Source: a virus. From it: a stretch of DNA of 64,000 nucleotides. This document shows positions 48,001 to 56,668 of this stretch, one piece after another; the first letter of the stretch is position 1; each line of letters begins with the position of its first letter. Location of the stretch: positions 1-64,000 of the IMG/VR virus record IMGVR_UViG_3300008116_003012; one strand, written 5' to 3'. The translations under genes and the position numbers were made by a program. Under the pieces are notes generated by a model. That model made no database searches. It was given only the letters and a program-made list of their open reading frames with translations, and had not been told where the DNA came from.

Positions 48001-48599
48001 CCGTTTGTAGGTCTGTATCCAAAATCATATGATACGCTATCATATAATCCGCTGTCATAAAATCCTTGATCTTGATTTTTAGGAACAGCTAGTAAGGGTT
48101 GAACAAACCCAGTTATTCTTCCATTTGGTAACAATACTAGTCCTGGAGGAAGCTCTCCTTCTTGACTAGCTATAAAAAAGTTTAGTTTTTGGCCGGCAGC
48201 AGTATCTATATCACTAGCTGCTAATTGAAAATCTATAAAACTACTGTCAATTATAAAGTAAGCATCGTTTGCACCTACAGGAAGAAGACCAGCAGGAGTA
48301 AGCCAATTAGGCTCATCACTTCCTTCTATAGTCATTAAGAAAGTTCTATCTGAAATTTGTCCGTTTGCACTGGCTCTTATAACAAATTTATATTCAGTTG
48401 TTCTAGTAACTTCAAAAGGAGTACCTAGAATAGTTGAACTTATAAGTTTTAGGCCAGGAGGTAATGTACCAGAAATCACTTTGTAACTAACTACAACACC
48501 AGGAGGTGGGGTTACTGGCAGTTGTAAAGTTACTGTATTTCTTTCATTAAAAAATCCTAGATGATATCCGGATGCTAAATTCCATACTGATAACGCCAT
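45060..48599 (-). CDS. large tail protein with Ig-like (He_PIG) domains
   Basis: A 1179-aa protein. Repeated units with SGTLPPGLKL, EGELPPGLVLLPNGRITGFV, SVLPPGMLFDSTTGEIFGTV and EGSLPPGLDLNLDGEIIGKV are putative Ig (He_PIG) domains. A module RRRNIATVVTQSDHNFKNND resembles the beta modules in the subtilase gene and the giant tail protein. The C-terminal 300 residues are globular with aromatic-rich strands. Probably a tail fibre or baseplate spike that binds carbohydrate or protein on the host. Confidence 0.8.
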   Translation of the reverse strand: MALSVWNLASGYHLGFFNERNTVTLQLPVTPPPGVVVSYKVISGTLPPGLKLISSTILGTPFEVTRTTEYKFVIRASANGQISDRTFLMTIEGSDEPNWLTPAGLLPVGANDAYFIIDSSFIDFQLAASDIDTAAGQKLNFFIASQEGELPPGLVLLPNGRITGFVQPLLAVPKNQDQGFYDSGLYDSVSYDFGYRPTNGYDTFVYDLFTYDFSVGTLKPRKLNRNYEFIATITDGDTVTKRKFRIFVVGDDFFRSDNVIMQAGTGAYTADVTYVRAPIFTTPKYLGLRRANNYQTFKIDIYEGASELGGVVYELSTVNAIVNGIAKKELSSDNRIGSNKLRLEKTTAVPEVGQKLTFNNEFLGATGTIYTVEDIDVLGGDSYRLTLNNTLDVNVPLDQVVYLGTDSVLPPGMLFDSTTGEIFGTVPYQPAITKSYSFTIKATRVGQGSETSISRRVFTVDILGEVDSVMTWISPSDLGTIDVGFPSTYFVSANSTFQNASILYTIEEGSLPPGLDLNLDGEIIGKVNQFRDQNRYRSYWKPVTDYKVKDIIKTDVVNQVKSVIRRRNIATVVTQSDHNFKNNDIVKINSTALDFNFYNGIEIKINNLKLNSVLEVEGSGPYRVKFSIPNQKTAPLAPVFTLIEGAAVSTSDATYINVGVKSTSGNGTGARFKVVKGFNGTGFPATYVGVTSIVLIDPGTGYLPGDRITISGSNLGGVDGVNDLTFITSSGLEFYYRINGNSNSKFNGRFFATNSTSNTITLTFPQIPGTFGTGLISVLTNAGVVEGQTQLTPTNSFDYPIAKPTVSMKAASGSLIGSPIFYIATADHISDIEFTDDNWREYTFPETDESLAVLDKNTTLIDGDDTTIDKVYTFTVKARDQIGYSAVTKTFNLRINIPSNTYYSNITARPFMKQSQRQHWKEFIDNNDVFDPRYIYRLGDSNFGVQRNLTTLVYAGIETKRAVEYVSAMGLNHKPKRFKLGQVKKAVAKEPGTNNVLYEVVYVDLIDPLEKGKEYLPFKVIHTPTRLNVTADNNNQFYEGPNFSLDNPFWNRPIPFNSTVDRTDVIAGDPGTGVKFPSSISIWRKRLRGIETARRERNYLPLWMRSIQENSYTELDWVPAIPICFCKPGSADEIILNIKNSSFDFKLLDYTIDRYIIDSVDGYYEDKYLVFRNDRTTIV
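45095..45104 (-). promoter_or_regulatory. T4-like late promoter motif in a 6-bp hairpin
   Basis: GATAAATATC on the minus strand; TACGAG/CTCGTA flank it as a stem (45090-45110). It lies in the last codons of 45060-48599, 32 bases upstream of the 43264-45063 start. Confidence 0.5.
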
Positions 48600-48616
48600 T
48601 GTATCTCCATTTACAG

Positions 48617-48631
48617 TATTTACCGTAAATA
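48617..48631 (-). promoter_or_regulatory. late-type motif within a palindrome
   Basis: TATTTAC and GTAAATA form a perfect palindrome around one base; the minus strand reads GGTAAATACTG. It lies 17 bases upstream of the 45060-48599 start. Confidence 0.45.
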
Positions 48632-48638
48632 GCCTAAG

Positions 48639-50285
48639 TTATCTTCTACCAAAAGTTCTTTTTCTTGGCCATAGAATACCTGAACTAGGCCTAGTTTTAT
48701 AGTTTAATTTTGGATATACACTACCTTGACTTCTTCTTTCTTGATTGTAATAAAGAAATAAATTAGGAGCTCCCTGCAAACTAGTAATATCATCATACGT
48801 TCCGTTTGTATCTGTAATTTGATTTACTTTAGCATATTTTGTAACATATTCTAACGCTTCTGCAGGAGTCATGTCAGGATAAATTTCTAATATACACGCA
48901 AGAACTCCGCAGACTTGCGGGCTTGCCATACTAGTTCCGCTGTATTTGTTTAAAAATCCAACGCCTCTAGGGTCGTTAATTCCGCCACTATTAGTTGAAC
49001 TAATAATATCTGTACCGGGCGCCCATATATCTATTCTAGGACCAGTATTGCTGTAGTCTGCTTTTAAATCTGTAGATTGAGAATCTATACTTCCTACACA
49101 AATGCTTCCTATTGCGTTACCTGGGCTGCTTCCTCTATGGTAATAGTCGATGTAGGGGGCTCCTGAAAAAATTATTGTAAAAGTATTATCATAATCTAAT
49201 CCGCCTGGTACATCTACTTTTGTAAAATCATTTGCAGCAGCAGAAACCATTATAATACCATCAGCAATAGCATCCTCTGCATCTGCATTTAGTGCAGGAT
49301 AATCTGCCGGCATATAAACCGTAGTATTAACAGCATCTATGCCATAGCTTTTTAATTCAGCATTTGTAAAAGGTCCATTAATAGTTGCACCCCTATAATT
49401 TATACTTGTTATAGGAAGTGATGTTTGATCAAGCGTGTATCCATATCCCCAACTGTGATTCATAATAGTTGGGTTACGTCTTCCTGTAGCTAAGTTTATA
49501 GGTTTAGAAGCATGAAATGCTCTAATGTAATCAAATAGAACTAACTCATCGAGTCCGTTAGGATTATTACTATAAGGGTTAATATTATAAATGTTTGCTT
49601 TTCTAGCCCATCCTTGGGTAATACCTGCAACAGTTCCTGCAACATGGCATCCGTGATTATTGTTGTTACCATCATAGGGGCTATAAACATATGATGTTGT
49701 TAACAATTGAGCAACGTCGTCATCAATTCCGGCAACAGTCGGTGTAAGAGTATGCCAATCTAATTGTATTACTCTGCTGCCTCCAGTTCCGTCAGGATTA
49801 ACTGCAAACTCAGAATGGTCTGGATTTATATGACCGTCAACAATTATTACATCAACATTTCGTCCTTCTTCGTTTACTGTAATAGTTGCTGTTTGATTTA
49901 CAACGTTATCGCTACCCCAATTTTCGATTTGCTGCCCTTCTAATACTCTAAGCAGTCCCCAGTTGATGTGTGTAGCACTAGTAACACTAGATTTATTCCA
50001 TTCTGCACTAGTTTGGGTCCAGTAAGGTCGGACTGTTAATCCTAATTCTTTAGGAAGTAAAGACACTGCTACGATTCTAGGATCTTTTCTTAATGATTCA
50101 GCTTCTTCTGCAGTCAACAAGTAATGAGTATTTCTACTTAAAGGTCTTCGCAGTTGACAATCAACTGCACGTTCTGGCATGCAGTTATAAAGAGTAGAAC
50201 GCAGAGTTTCCATATCTTTATAAAATTCAGATAGATCATCTCTATTTTTTAGAGTTATAATATACTCTTTTAGCTGATCATCCAT
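48639..50285 (-). CDS. subtilisin-like serine protease, tail-associated
   Basis: A 548-aa S8 protease with an intact triad: Asp150 (DVIIVDGHINPDHSEF), His211 (NNHGCHVAGTVAG) and Ser452 (SGTSMASPQVCG); oxyanion Asn352 in AAND. Residues 1-80 resemble a propeptide-like domain (EYIITLKNRDDLSEFYKDME). The C-terminus ends RPSSGILWPRKR. No signal peptide, so delivery by the virion tail is likely. It is paralogous to 50287-52995 directly upstream. Role could be processing of tail proteins or attack on host surface proteins. Confidence 0.85.
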   Translation of the reverse strand: MDDQLKEYIITLKNRDDLSEFYKDMETLRSTLYNCMPERAVDCQLRRPLSRNTHYLLTAEEAESLRKDPRIVAVSLLPKELGLTVRPYWTQTSAEWNKSSVTSATHINWGLLRVLEGQQIENWGSDNVVNQTATITVNEEGRNVDVIIVDGHINPDHSEFAVNPDGTGGSRVIQLDWHTLTPTVAGIDDDVAQLLTTSYVYSPYDGNNNNHGCHVAGTVAGITQGWARKANIYNINPYSNNPNGLDELVLFDYIRAFHASKPINLATGRRNPTIMNHSWGYGYTLDQTSLPITSINYRGATINGPFTNAELKSYGIDAVNTTVYMPADYPALNADAEDAIADGIIMVSAAANDFTKVDVPGGLDYDNTFTIIFSGAPYIDYYHRGSSPGNAIGSICVGSIDSQSTDLKADYSNTGPRIDIWAPGTDIISSTNSGGINDPRGVGFLNKYSGTSMASPQVCGVLACILEIYPDMTPAEALEYVTKYAKVNQITDTNGTYDDITSLQGAPNLFLYYNQERRSQGSVYPKLNYKTRPSSGILWPRKRTFGRR

Positions 50286-50286
50286 A

Positions 50287-52995
50287 TTATTTCTTTTTAA
50301 TCAGTGGACGAGGATACATTAAGCCAGAATCTGGTCTAATATAACGAACATTTTTCGGAATTAACACTCCGTTATCTGGTCTCTCTTTTCTATAGTAAGC
50401 AAATCTGTTGGCACTTCCTTGCAAGCTAGTGTTATCATCGTAACTTCCTCCAGTGTCAAGTAAGTTTGATCTTGCAAATTTAGTTACAAATGCTTTTGCT
50501 TCAGCTGGTGTCATATTAGGATAAGCTTCTAACGCTAGGGCAAGTATTCCTGTAACTTGAGCACAGGCCATACTAGTACCACTACGTTTTTGATATAAGT
50601 ATCCTTTATGGATTTCTCCAGTTACTGAAGTTGTTGTTACATCAGTACCAGTTTGTGCATAGCTGAACGTTGTTTGATCTACTACAGTAACCTGTACATT
50701 GCTAACATTAAATTGTGTAATTACATTAAATTCCGTAGTAACAATATCGCCAGTTGTTAAATTATGATCTGCAGATGTTACTATTGTAACAACACCGCTA
50801 GATCTAGCAGCAGATTGAGCAGTAGTTATCAATGCATCCCCAACAATGTCAGCAGCTATTCCAGTATTATCATATACTGCTGAAGTAATATTTCTTCCAG
50901 GAGCATAGATATCTACTCTAGGACCAGTATTACTAGTTTGCGCTTTAGTTTCAGTGCTGGCACTGTCTATTGAACCTACACAAATTGCATCAGGATGACT
51001 CGCTGCTGGACTACTACCTCTTTGGTAATAAAGAGGCAATCCATTATCAATAACATAATTGTCGTAATCTAACCCGCCTTGGTTATCAATTTTAAGACCT
51101 GCATTACCTGCACTACCTACAAATATAACTCCTGCATCTATGGTATCTGAAATGTCAGCATCTATAGCAGTGCTTCTAATAGGACTAGGTCCTAATTCGT
51201 TTATACTTAATCCTCTACTGAGAATTTCAAAATCTGTAAACTCTCCTCTGTAGTTAGCATTTGATACAATTTGTAATTCAAAAGTATTAGGAGTAGCTTC
51301 AAAGAATTTCATTTCCCAAACGGTTGTAGGAGTAGTTTCGTAGGTAGTGCTGTAAGCACCTTCGTATCCTTCCCAACGTACTATAAATGTTCTACTACCT
51401 GTAGTACCAAAAGTTCCAGTCCATAAATTTTCGCAACTTCTATCGCCTGTAGAAACAAATATTTTTCTAATAGCAGGATTAGTAGCACCAAACGAAAGTG
51501 CATTACTTGGGCCGCCGAATGTAATGTGACTGTTAGAACTTACATAAACTGATCCAGTATTATATGTCTGGGTGCAGTAACTAATACCGAACGGTATTGA
51601 AAGTTGCCAGTATGCTTCATCATTTTCACTAACACTAACTCCGGAATTAACAAATGTAGGGGCAACTTGTGTAAGGCCAGTTCTTCCATTAGGAGAATAA
51701 GTAGTAGTTGTTACAGTTCCAGTTTCAATACCCGTTGTCTGGATCGTACAAGCTGTACCAGGTGCAACACTAGACAATCCGGCAATTAATGCATTTGATG
51801 TAAAAATTCCACTAATGCCTGTATCTACAGGACTAGTTGTAGGAGTAATGTCAGCTCCTCTGTAATTAATTTTTGGAAAATCGTAACTGGATGTTCCTGT
51901 ATAGGGATTTCTCCTAGTGTATAAAGTTATACCTAAGCCCCAACTGTTATTAACAATTGTTGGATTTTTTCTTCCAGTCTCTGGATTGATCGATTTGTTA
52001 TTATGAAATTCTTTTATATAGTTAAAAATTAAATCATTAGGTATAGACGTTTCTGCATCTACTCCTATTGCATTATGTTTTAAGTTATATATGTTTGCAT
52101 CTCTAGCCCAACCTTGTGTGTTGCCCGCAGCAATAGCTGCTACGTGAGTTGCGTGATTATTTTCTTGAGTGAACTCAGTGTATTGGTAAACACCTCTCCA
52201 AAATCCTTCTCCGGTAGTTCTTGTTACGTTACCTGAAGTGACACTGATATAACTTATGGTGTTGACAGTAAGACCGTCTCCGCCGTTTCCTATTGATGTT
52301 ACTCCAACCGCAGTAACAGTTACACCTGTTGCTGTAAATGAGCTGTCTGTTGTGCATACAACATTGATAACAGCGCCAGGATTTATATTGTGTGCAGTTT
52401 GAGTTGTTATAGTTGCTGTAGTTCCTGATCTTGAAATGTGCGTTATCACACAGCCAGTTCCTCTTACAGCAGCATCATGCTGACCAAACCAATCATACTG
52501 TACAAATCTTTCTCCAAATTCTGCATGATCTGGCCAAACAGTATCGTCAACTATAATTATGTCAACATTTTTACCAGTTGCATCTAAGGTTATATCTCTA
52601 GTTATAGTGCTGTTAAGAATTACATCAGAACCCCATTGAGCTTCGTTTTCAGTTACAAGGCTGCGATACAATCCCCAGTTTTTATTTCCTACTGAAATAT
52701 TGTCGCCCCTACTCCAATCACCAGTTTGGGTTGCATGTGGTTCTATTTTAATTGATGGGTCTTTTAATCTTAGTTCAACTGATTGAACTCTTTCGTCTTT
52801 AATTAATTCTCTAGCTTCATGCCTTGTGAGCAAATAATGCGTATTTCTACTTACAGGTCGCCTGTCAACACAAGGAATTGCCGCAGAAGGAATGAACGAT
52901 TTTGTTGTTCCTTCTGTTTCCATGTCTAGATAAAAATTTTCTAATTCATTGTAATTTTTTAATGTTACAATAAATTCTTGACGAAAGTCTGACAT
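50287..52995 (-). CDS. subtilisin-like serine protease with inserted beta domains
   Basis: A 902-aa S8 protease. Triad: Asp150 (DIIIVDDTVWPDHAEF), His281 (ENNHATHVAAIAAG), Ser808 (SGTSMACAQVTG). Compared with 48639-50285 it has three insertions: about 178-265 and 727-798, both of the module type (TATITTQTAHNINPGAVINV; VTIVTSADHNLTTGDIVTTE), and a larger central beta domain after His (YWQLSIPFGISYCTQTYNTG). Shares the N-terminal domain and the end RPDSGLMYPRP. Insertions leave the catalytic core intact. Confidence 0.85.
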   Translation of the reverse strand: MSDFRQEFIVTLKNYNELENFYLDMETEGTTKSFIPSAAIPCVDRRPVSRNTHYLLTRHEARELIKDERVQSVELRLKDPSIKIEPHATQTGDWSRGDNISVGNKNWGLYRSLVTENEAQWGSDVILNSTITRDITLDATGKNVDIIIVDDTVWPDHAEFGERFVQYDWFGQHDAAVRGTGCVITHISRSGTTATITTQTAHNINPGAVINVVCTTDSSFTATGVTVTAVGVTSIGNGGDGLTVNTISYISVTSGNVTRTTGEGFWRGVYQYTEFTQENNHATHVAAIAAGNTQGWARDANIYNLKHNAIGVDAETSIPNDLIFNYIKEFHNNKSINPETGRKNPTIVNNSWGLGITLYTRRNPYTGTSSYDFPKINYRGADITPTTSPVDTGISGIFTSNALIAGLSSVAPGTACTIQTTGIETGTVTTTTYSPNGRTGLTQVAPTFVNSGVSVSENDEAYWQLSIPFGISYCTQTYNTGSVYVSSNSHITFGGPSNALSFGATNPAIRKIFVSTGDRSCENLWTGTFGTTGSRTFIVRWEGYEGAYSTTYETTPTTVWEMKFFEATPNTFELQIVSNANYRGEFTDFEILSRGLSINELGPSPIRSTAIDADISDTIDAGVIFVGSAGNAGLKIDNQGGLDYDNYVIDNGLPLYYQRGSSPAASHPDAICVGSIDSASTETKAQTSNTGPRVDIYAPGRNITSAVYDNTGIAADIVGDALITTAQSAARSSGVVTIVTSADHNLTTGDIVTTEFNVITQFNVSNVQVTVVDQTTFSYAQTGTDVTTTSVTGEIHKGYLYQKRSGTSMACAQVTGILALALEAYPNMTPAEAKAFVTKFARSNLLDTGGSYDDNTSLQGSANRFAYYRKERPDNGVLIPKNVRYIRPDSGLMYPRPLIKKK

Positions 52996-52998
52996 AAA

Positions 52999-54078
52999 TT
53001 AAGCCTCTAGTTGAATTGCAGTGAGTGTAACAGTAATTGATGCAGTAGCACCGCTTTTGTTTGTTACTCTTACAGGTATATTAGTTGTTACAGGGCTTTC
53101 GTTATTAAATCCAATTGTTGCTGGACTAATTAAAACTGTTTCTGCTCCAGTAGTAATAACTTCAGCAATAACTCCACTTCCTGGTGTTGGATCAACACCT
53201 TCAAGTCTGCTAGCGTCAGCAATTCTTGCTGCTTCACTAACATAAATTCTTACCCATGCTGCTGCACTAGTTTCTAATTTAAGTAAAGTATAAGACTTAT
53301 ATCCTACTATATTAATAGGGCCAGTTGCAGCATCTGCTAAAGAACTAGTAGATCCTGATACCGTTTGTCTAGTAAAAATAGTAGAAGAAAGATCTTGTCC
53401 GTTAACCCAAGAACTAGTTCCGCTATCATATTTTAATACTTGCCCGTCAGTCGGTGTACCAGTAATAACAACATCACTTAGTTCGTCTAGTGCAGCAGCA
53501 CCACCGCCAGTACCAACAGCATCAGTTCCGTTAACCCAATTAGTACCATCAAACTTTATAACTTGACCAGTAGTTGGTGTGCCAGTAATGACAACATCGC
53601 TTAGTCCATCTAACGTAGTTGCACCACTAGTAGCAGTTGATGCAATAGTAATTGTATCAGCGTCAGTTCTAGTAATAGTTACGTTAGATCCTGCTGCTAG
53701 TTTAACACTGTCTGTAGAACTATCACTACCTGTTAGTGTTAAATTAGCACCTCCTGATACAGTTTCTGCACTAATAGCATATGTTGCACCAGTACCACCG
53801 CCGCCTGTTGCGTCAGCAGCAGGTGCCCAGGCAGTACCGTTCCACTTTAGTACCTGCCCAGTAGAAGGTGCAGTACCTGCAACATCTAATAAATCTTGTA
53901 ATCTTAGACTTTCGGGGCCTGCAACATACGCAGTAATAGAATTCCAAGCTGTAGTTCCATCACCAATTTTAAACTTTTTAGTATCTGTTTCGAACCCTAA
54001 TTCGCCTGCGCCCAATGTAGGATTAGCACTTGTCCAGTCTGCTGCTAGTCCTCTTCTTAATAAAATCTGCACGGCCAT
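52999..54078 (-). CDS. tail fibre-like protein with repeats
   Basis: A 359-aa protein. The N-terminus (QILLRRGLAADWTSANPTLG, AGELGFETDTKKFKIGDG) is the classic start of phage fibre/tropism proteins. Then come three repeats of the type LSDVVITGTPTTGQVIKFDG, TNWVNG, also found in 43264-45063. The C-terminus is a beta domain. Preceded by a late-type promoter 19 bases upstream of the ATG. Confidence 0.8.
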   Translation of the reverse strand: MAVQILLRRGLAADWTSANPTLGAGELGFETDTKKFKIGDGTTAWNSITAYVAGPESLRLQDLLDVAGTAPSTGQVLKWNGTAWAPAADATGGGGTGATYAISAETVSGGANLTLTGSDSSTDSVKLAAGSNVTITRTDADTITIASTATSGATTLDGLSDVVITGTPTTGQVIKFDGTNWVNGTDAVGTGGGAAALDELSDVVITGTPTDGQVLKYDSGTSSWVNGQDLSSTIFTRQTVSGSTSSLADAATGPINIVGYKSYTLLKLETSAAAWVRIYVSEAARIADASRLEGVDPTPGSGVIAEVITTGAETVLISPATIGFNNESPVTTNIPVRVTNKSGATASITVTLTAIQLEA

Positions 54079-54096
54079 AAAAAACTCCTTTGATAA

Positions 54097-54106
54097 TATA
54101 TTTATT
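54097..54106 (-). promoter_or_regulatory. T4-like late promoter motif
   Basis: AATAAATATA on the minus strand, 19 bases upstream of the 52999-54078 start. Confidence 0.6.
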
Positions 54107-54110
54107 TGTT

Positions 54111-55505
54111 TTAAGTAACTATTCCGCCGTCATAAACTTCAGTAGGACTGCTAGAAGGGTTACCACCTTCTAAACTTTCTAAGAACACTGTTCCAGGTGC
54201 ACCACCGTCTGTAATAGTAGCAGTAAATTCTGGGCCGCCACCTTCTACAATCACTGTAACAGCAGAACCAGGACCTTCTCCGTCTACAGTTACCGTCATA
54301 GTAGAACTAGGTGTACCCCCGTCTATACTTGCATCAATTAATGGATTACTTGGATTTAAAATTGTAACTGATACCGAAACAACAGGTACTATTCCATCTA
54401 AAGTCAATACAAATGTTTCAGTTTCAATAAATTCATCTAATGTTGCAGTAAATGTAAAACTTGCAAATCCGTTGTTTACAACAAATGTTCCGTTTAAATT
54501 TGCTTCGTTAATATCATCTGAGCTAACGCCTGTGATAGTGTACGGAATAGAAGTGCCATTTGCAACATTGATTGTTGTTAACGATATAGTAAATGTATTT
54601 CCTTCAACTACACTAGATGTTGACGCTTCTAAAGCATAAAGCGATGCATTAGCATCTATAGATCCTAAATCAAGTTTAATAGAAGTTCCGTCGTATATAG
54701 GACCAAAGTCTACGTTAGTAAACTGCATTACTAGGTCAAACGGATCTCTTACTCCAGATAATAGTCCAAAGTCGTAGTTAGTTATTGTAAATCCACTACT
54801 CCCAGTAGCATTAATAGTAACTTCGCCTGTTCCATTTTCTGGCGTTATTGTTACATTATTGCCTGCAATAATCTTAGTAACACCGTTGGTTGCTATAATA
54901 TTTCCAGGAGCCCAAGAATTGCCAGTCCATATTAGTGCTTGACCGTTACTAGGAATACTTGCAGTGACATCTGCTAAATCTGATAAAGTATGATTGCTTA
55001 TATCACTTACTTGACCAATCACATTTCCAGTTAGATTACCAATAACGTTTCCAGTTAAGTTACCAGTAATATTTCCTGAGATATCTCCGCTAAAGTTTCC
55101 TTCAAAAGTTCCTGTGATTATATTAGCAGTGATATCACCGTTAATAACAATATCTCCAACACCTTCAATATTGTAACCATTTAAAGTTAAATCGCCGCCA
55201 AGCCTAGGATTAGGATCTTCTATTAAACTGTTGATAGAATCTTGTACATTAAAAGTTACACTGTTAGAATCATAACTTAGAGACAGATTGTTGTTAGCAC
55301 TTGCTATACTTCTAAATCTTAGAGTATTAAGAACTTTATCAAGAAAAATAGGGCTGCCGTTGCCTAAATTTTCTGCATATAAAACAACATTGTTTTTTAT
55401 ATTTTGAAAATTTTGATTTGATTTTTCAAAAGCAGTTCGTAAGTCATCACCCGTGCCGTCATTAGGGTAACTGCCTAAATCAACTAGATTAATCTGCAGC
55501 GTCAT
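54111..55505 (-). CDS. tail fibre-like protein with attachment motif and Ig-like domain
   Basis: A 464-aa protein. N-terminus: NLVDLGSYPNDGTGDDLRTA FEKSNQNFQNI, the attachment motif shared with the giant tail protein. A run of GN(L/I)TGNV repeats (FSGDISGNITGNLTGNVIGN) in the middle suggests a beta-helix or stalk. One LADVTASIPSNGQALIWTG repeat follows, then a Calx-beta-like domain and a Gly-rich repetitive C-terminus. Late-type promoter 19 bases upstream. Confidence 0.75.
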   Translation of the reverse strand: MTLQINLVDLGSYPNDGTGDDLRTAFEKSNQNFQNIKNNVVLYAENLGNGSPIFLDKVLNTLRFRSIASANNNLSLSYDSNSVTFNVQDSINSLIEDPNPRLGGDLTLNGYNIEGVGDIVINGDITANIITGTFEGNFSGDISGNITGNLTGNVIGNLTGNVIGQVSDISNHTLSDLADVTASIPSNGQALIWTGNSWAPGNIIATNGVTKIIAGNNVTITPENGTGEVTINATGSSGFTITNYDFGLLSGVRDPFDLVMQFTNVDFGPIYDGTSIKLDLGSIDANASLYALEASTSSVVEGNTFTISLTTINVANGTSIPYTITGVSSDDINEANLNGTFVVNNGFASFTFTATLDEFIETETFVLTLDGIVPVVSVSVTILNPSNPLIDASIDGGTPSSTMTVTVDGEGPGSAVTVIVEGGGPEFTATITDGGAPGTVFLESLEGGNPSSSPTEVYDGGIVT

Positions 55506-55523
55506 ATGTTTCCTTAGTTGTAC

Positions 55524-55533
55524 TATATTTATG
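55524..55533 (-). promoter_or_regulatory. T4-like late promoter motif
   Basis: CATAAATATA on the minus strand, 19 bases upstream of the 54111-55505 start. Confidence 0.6.
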
Positions 55534-55552
55534 CACCATTTTTAAATATCCT

Positions 55553-56668
55553 TTAAGCGAATGTAGCATTTAGAGTGTACCATTTGCCGCTTTGAACACC
55601 AGGAATAGAGTCTCTAGTGCAAACAAATTCTAGTGAAGTTTGACTGCTTAGTCTAAATCCAATATTTTCTCCTAGAGTGTTAATTTCATATCCGTCATTA
55701 GGATAAACACTTACATTTAAAAGACTATCATTTCTAACGATAATTCTATACCCCTTTGGAGCACCGTTAGGTAAAATTACTCCTGGAGCAGGATTTCCCG
55801 GAGCAGGAGCACTTACATTAGTAATTACACTAACACTCTTTGTTAGTTGATAGGCTCCTGCTTGAGTAGCTCCTGATGCTGTAATATTGTCTTCTACACT
55901 GTATGTTATTAATCCAGAGACTTCTAATTCTCCTAGAATTCCTACACTAGTTAAGCTAGAATTTAGTACATTAGCAGCTAATGTATTACCGGTTAGAGTG
56001 TTTGCGGCTGCGGTAAATGTTCCTGAGCCGCCTAGCGTTATAACTTGGCCGTTAACTGTAATACTACTGTTAGCCAGCATTGTGTTAGTCACTGTGCCAG
56101 TGTCAGTTGTATAAACACCGTTTGTAACAGTTGCAGCATTTCCTGTTAAGTTACCGTTAAAAATATTTGCAAATATTTTATTAAATCTAGTTCCGCCTGT
56201 GCCTAAGTTACTTTCAATGTCAGTCTTAACAATAGTATTAGGTTGAGCAGTTATACTAGTTTTTTGTAGGCCAACAGAGACATTGTTATCTATGTTGTTG
56301 CCTGTTGTTTGAATAGTGAATTTAATGTCATTAGTTGGACTAACTCCGCTGGCTCCAAGCTGAGTTCCGTAAACTATTAACTGATCTCCTTCAGTGTATC
56401 CATTGCCGCCATTAACTACTACGACTCCCGTGTACCTAGGAACGTTAGGACCGCCGCTGAACAACGGAACATCTGTGTAAGACACATTAACTACAGCACC
56501 GTAACCATTTCCTGTTACTGTAGTAACAGCAGCTTGAACCGTTCCAACACCAGCAACTGGAACACCGCTGTCTATTGTAAATGTAGTTGATAATTTTAAA
56601 GCATTTTGTCTTCTTGAAAGAACAGTTGCGCCATCTTCAAAATCTTCAAATAATTGATTGACACCTGC
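55553..56668 (-). pseudogene. C-terminal part of the giant tail protein, out of frame
   Basis: The minus-strand frame is open from about 56668 down to 55553 and reads GVNQLFEDFEDGATVLSRRQ at its upstream end, directly continuing the protein of 56646-63806 after its IAS. No promoter or ribosome binding site supports an independent start, and the first ATG (56485) falls within a continuous domain. About 370 residues, beta-rich, ending SGKWYTLNATFA. It is best read as the missing C-terminus of the upstream gene. Confidence 0.7.

Noticed and set aside
55553-56485. Independent tail gene starting at the ATG 56485
   Set aside because: The open frame continues about 180 bases upstream in conserved style to the end of the giant gene; a frameshift explains it better.
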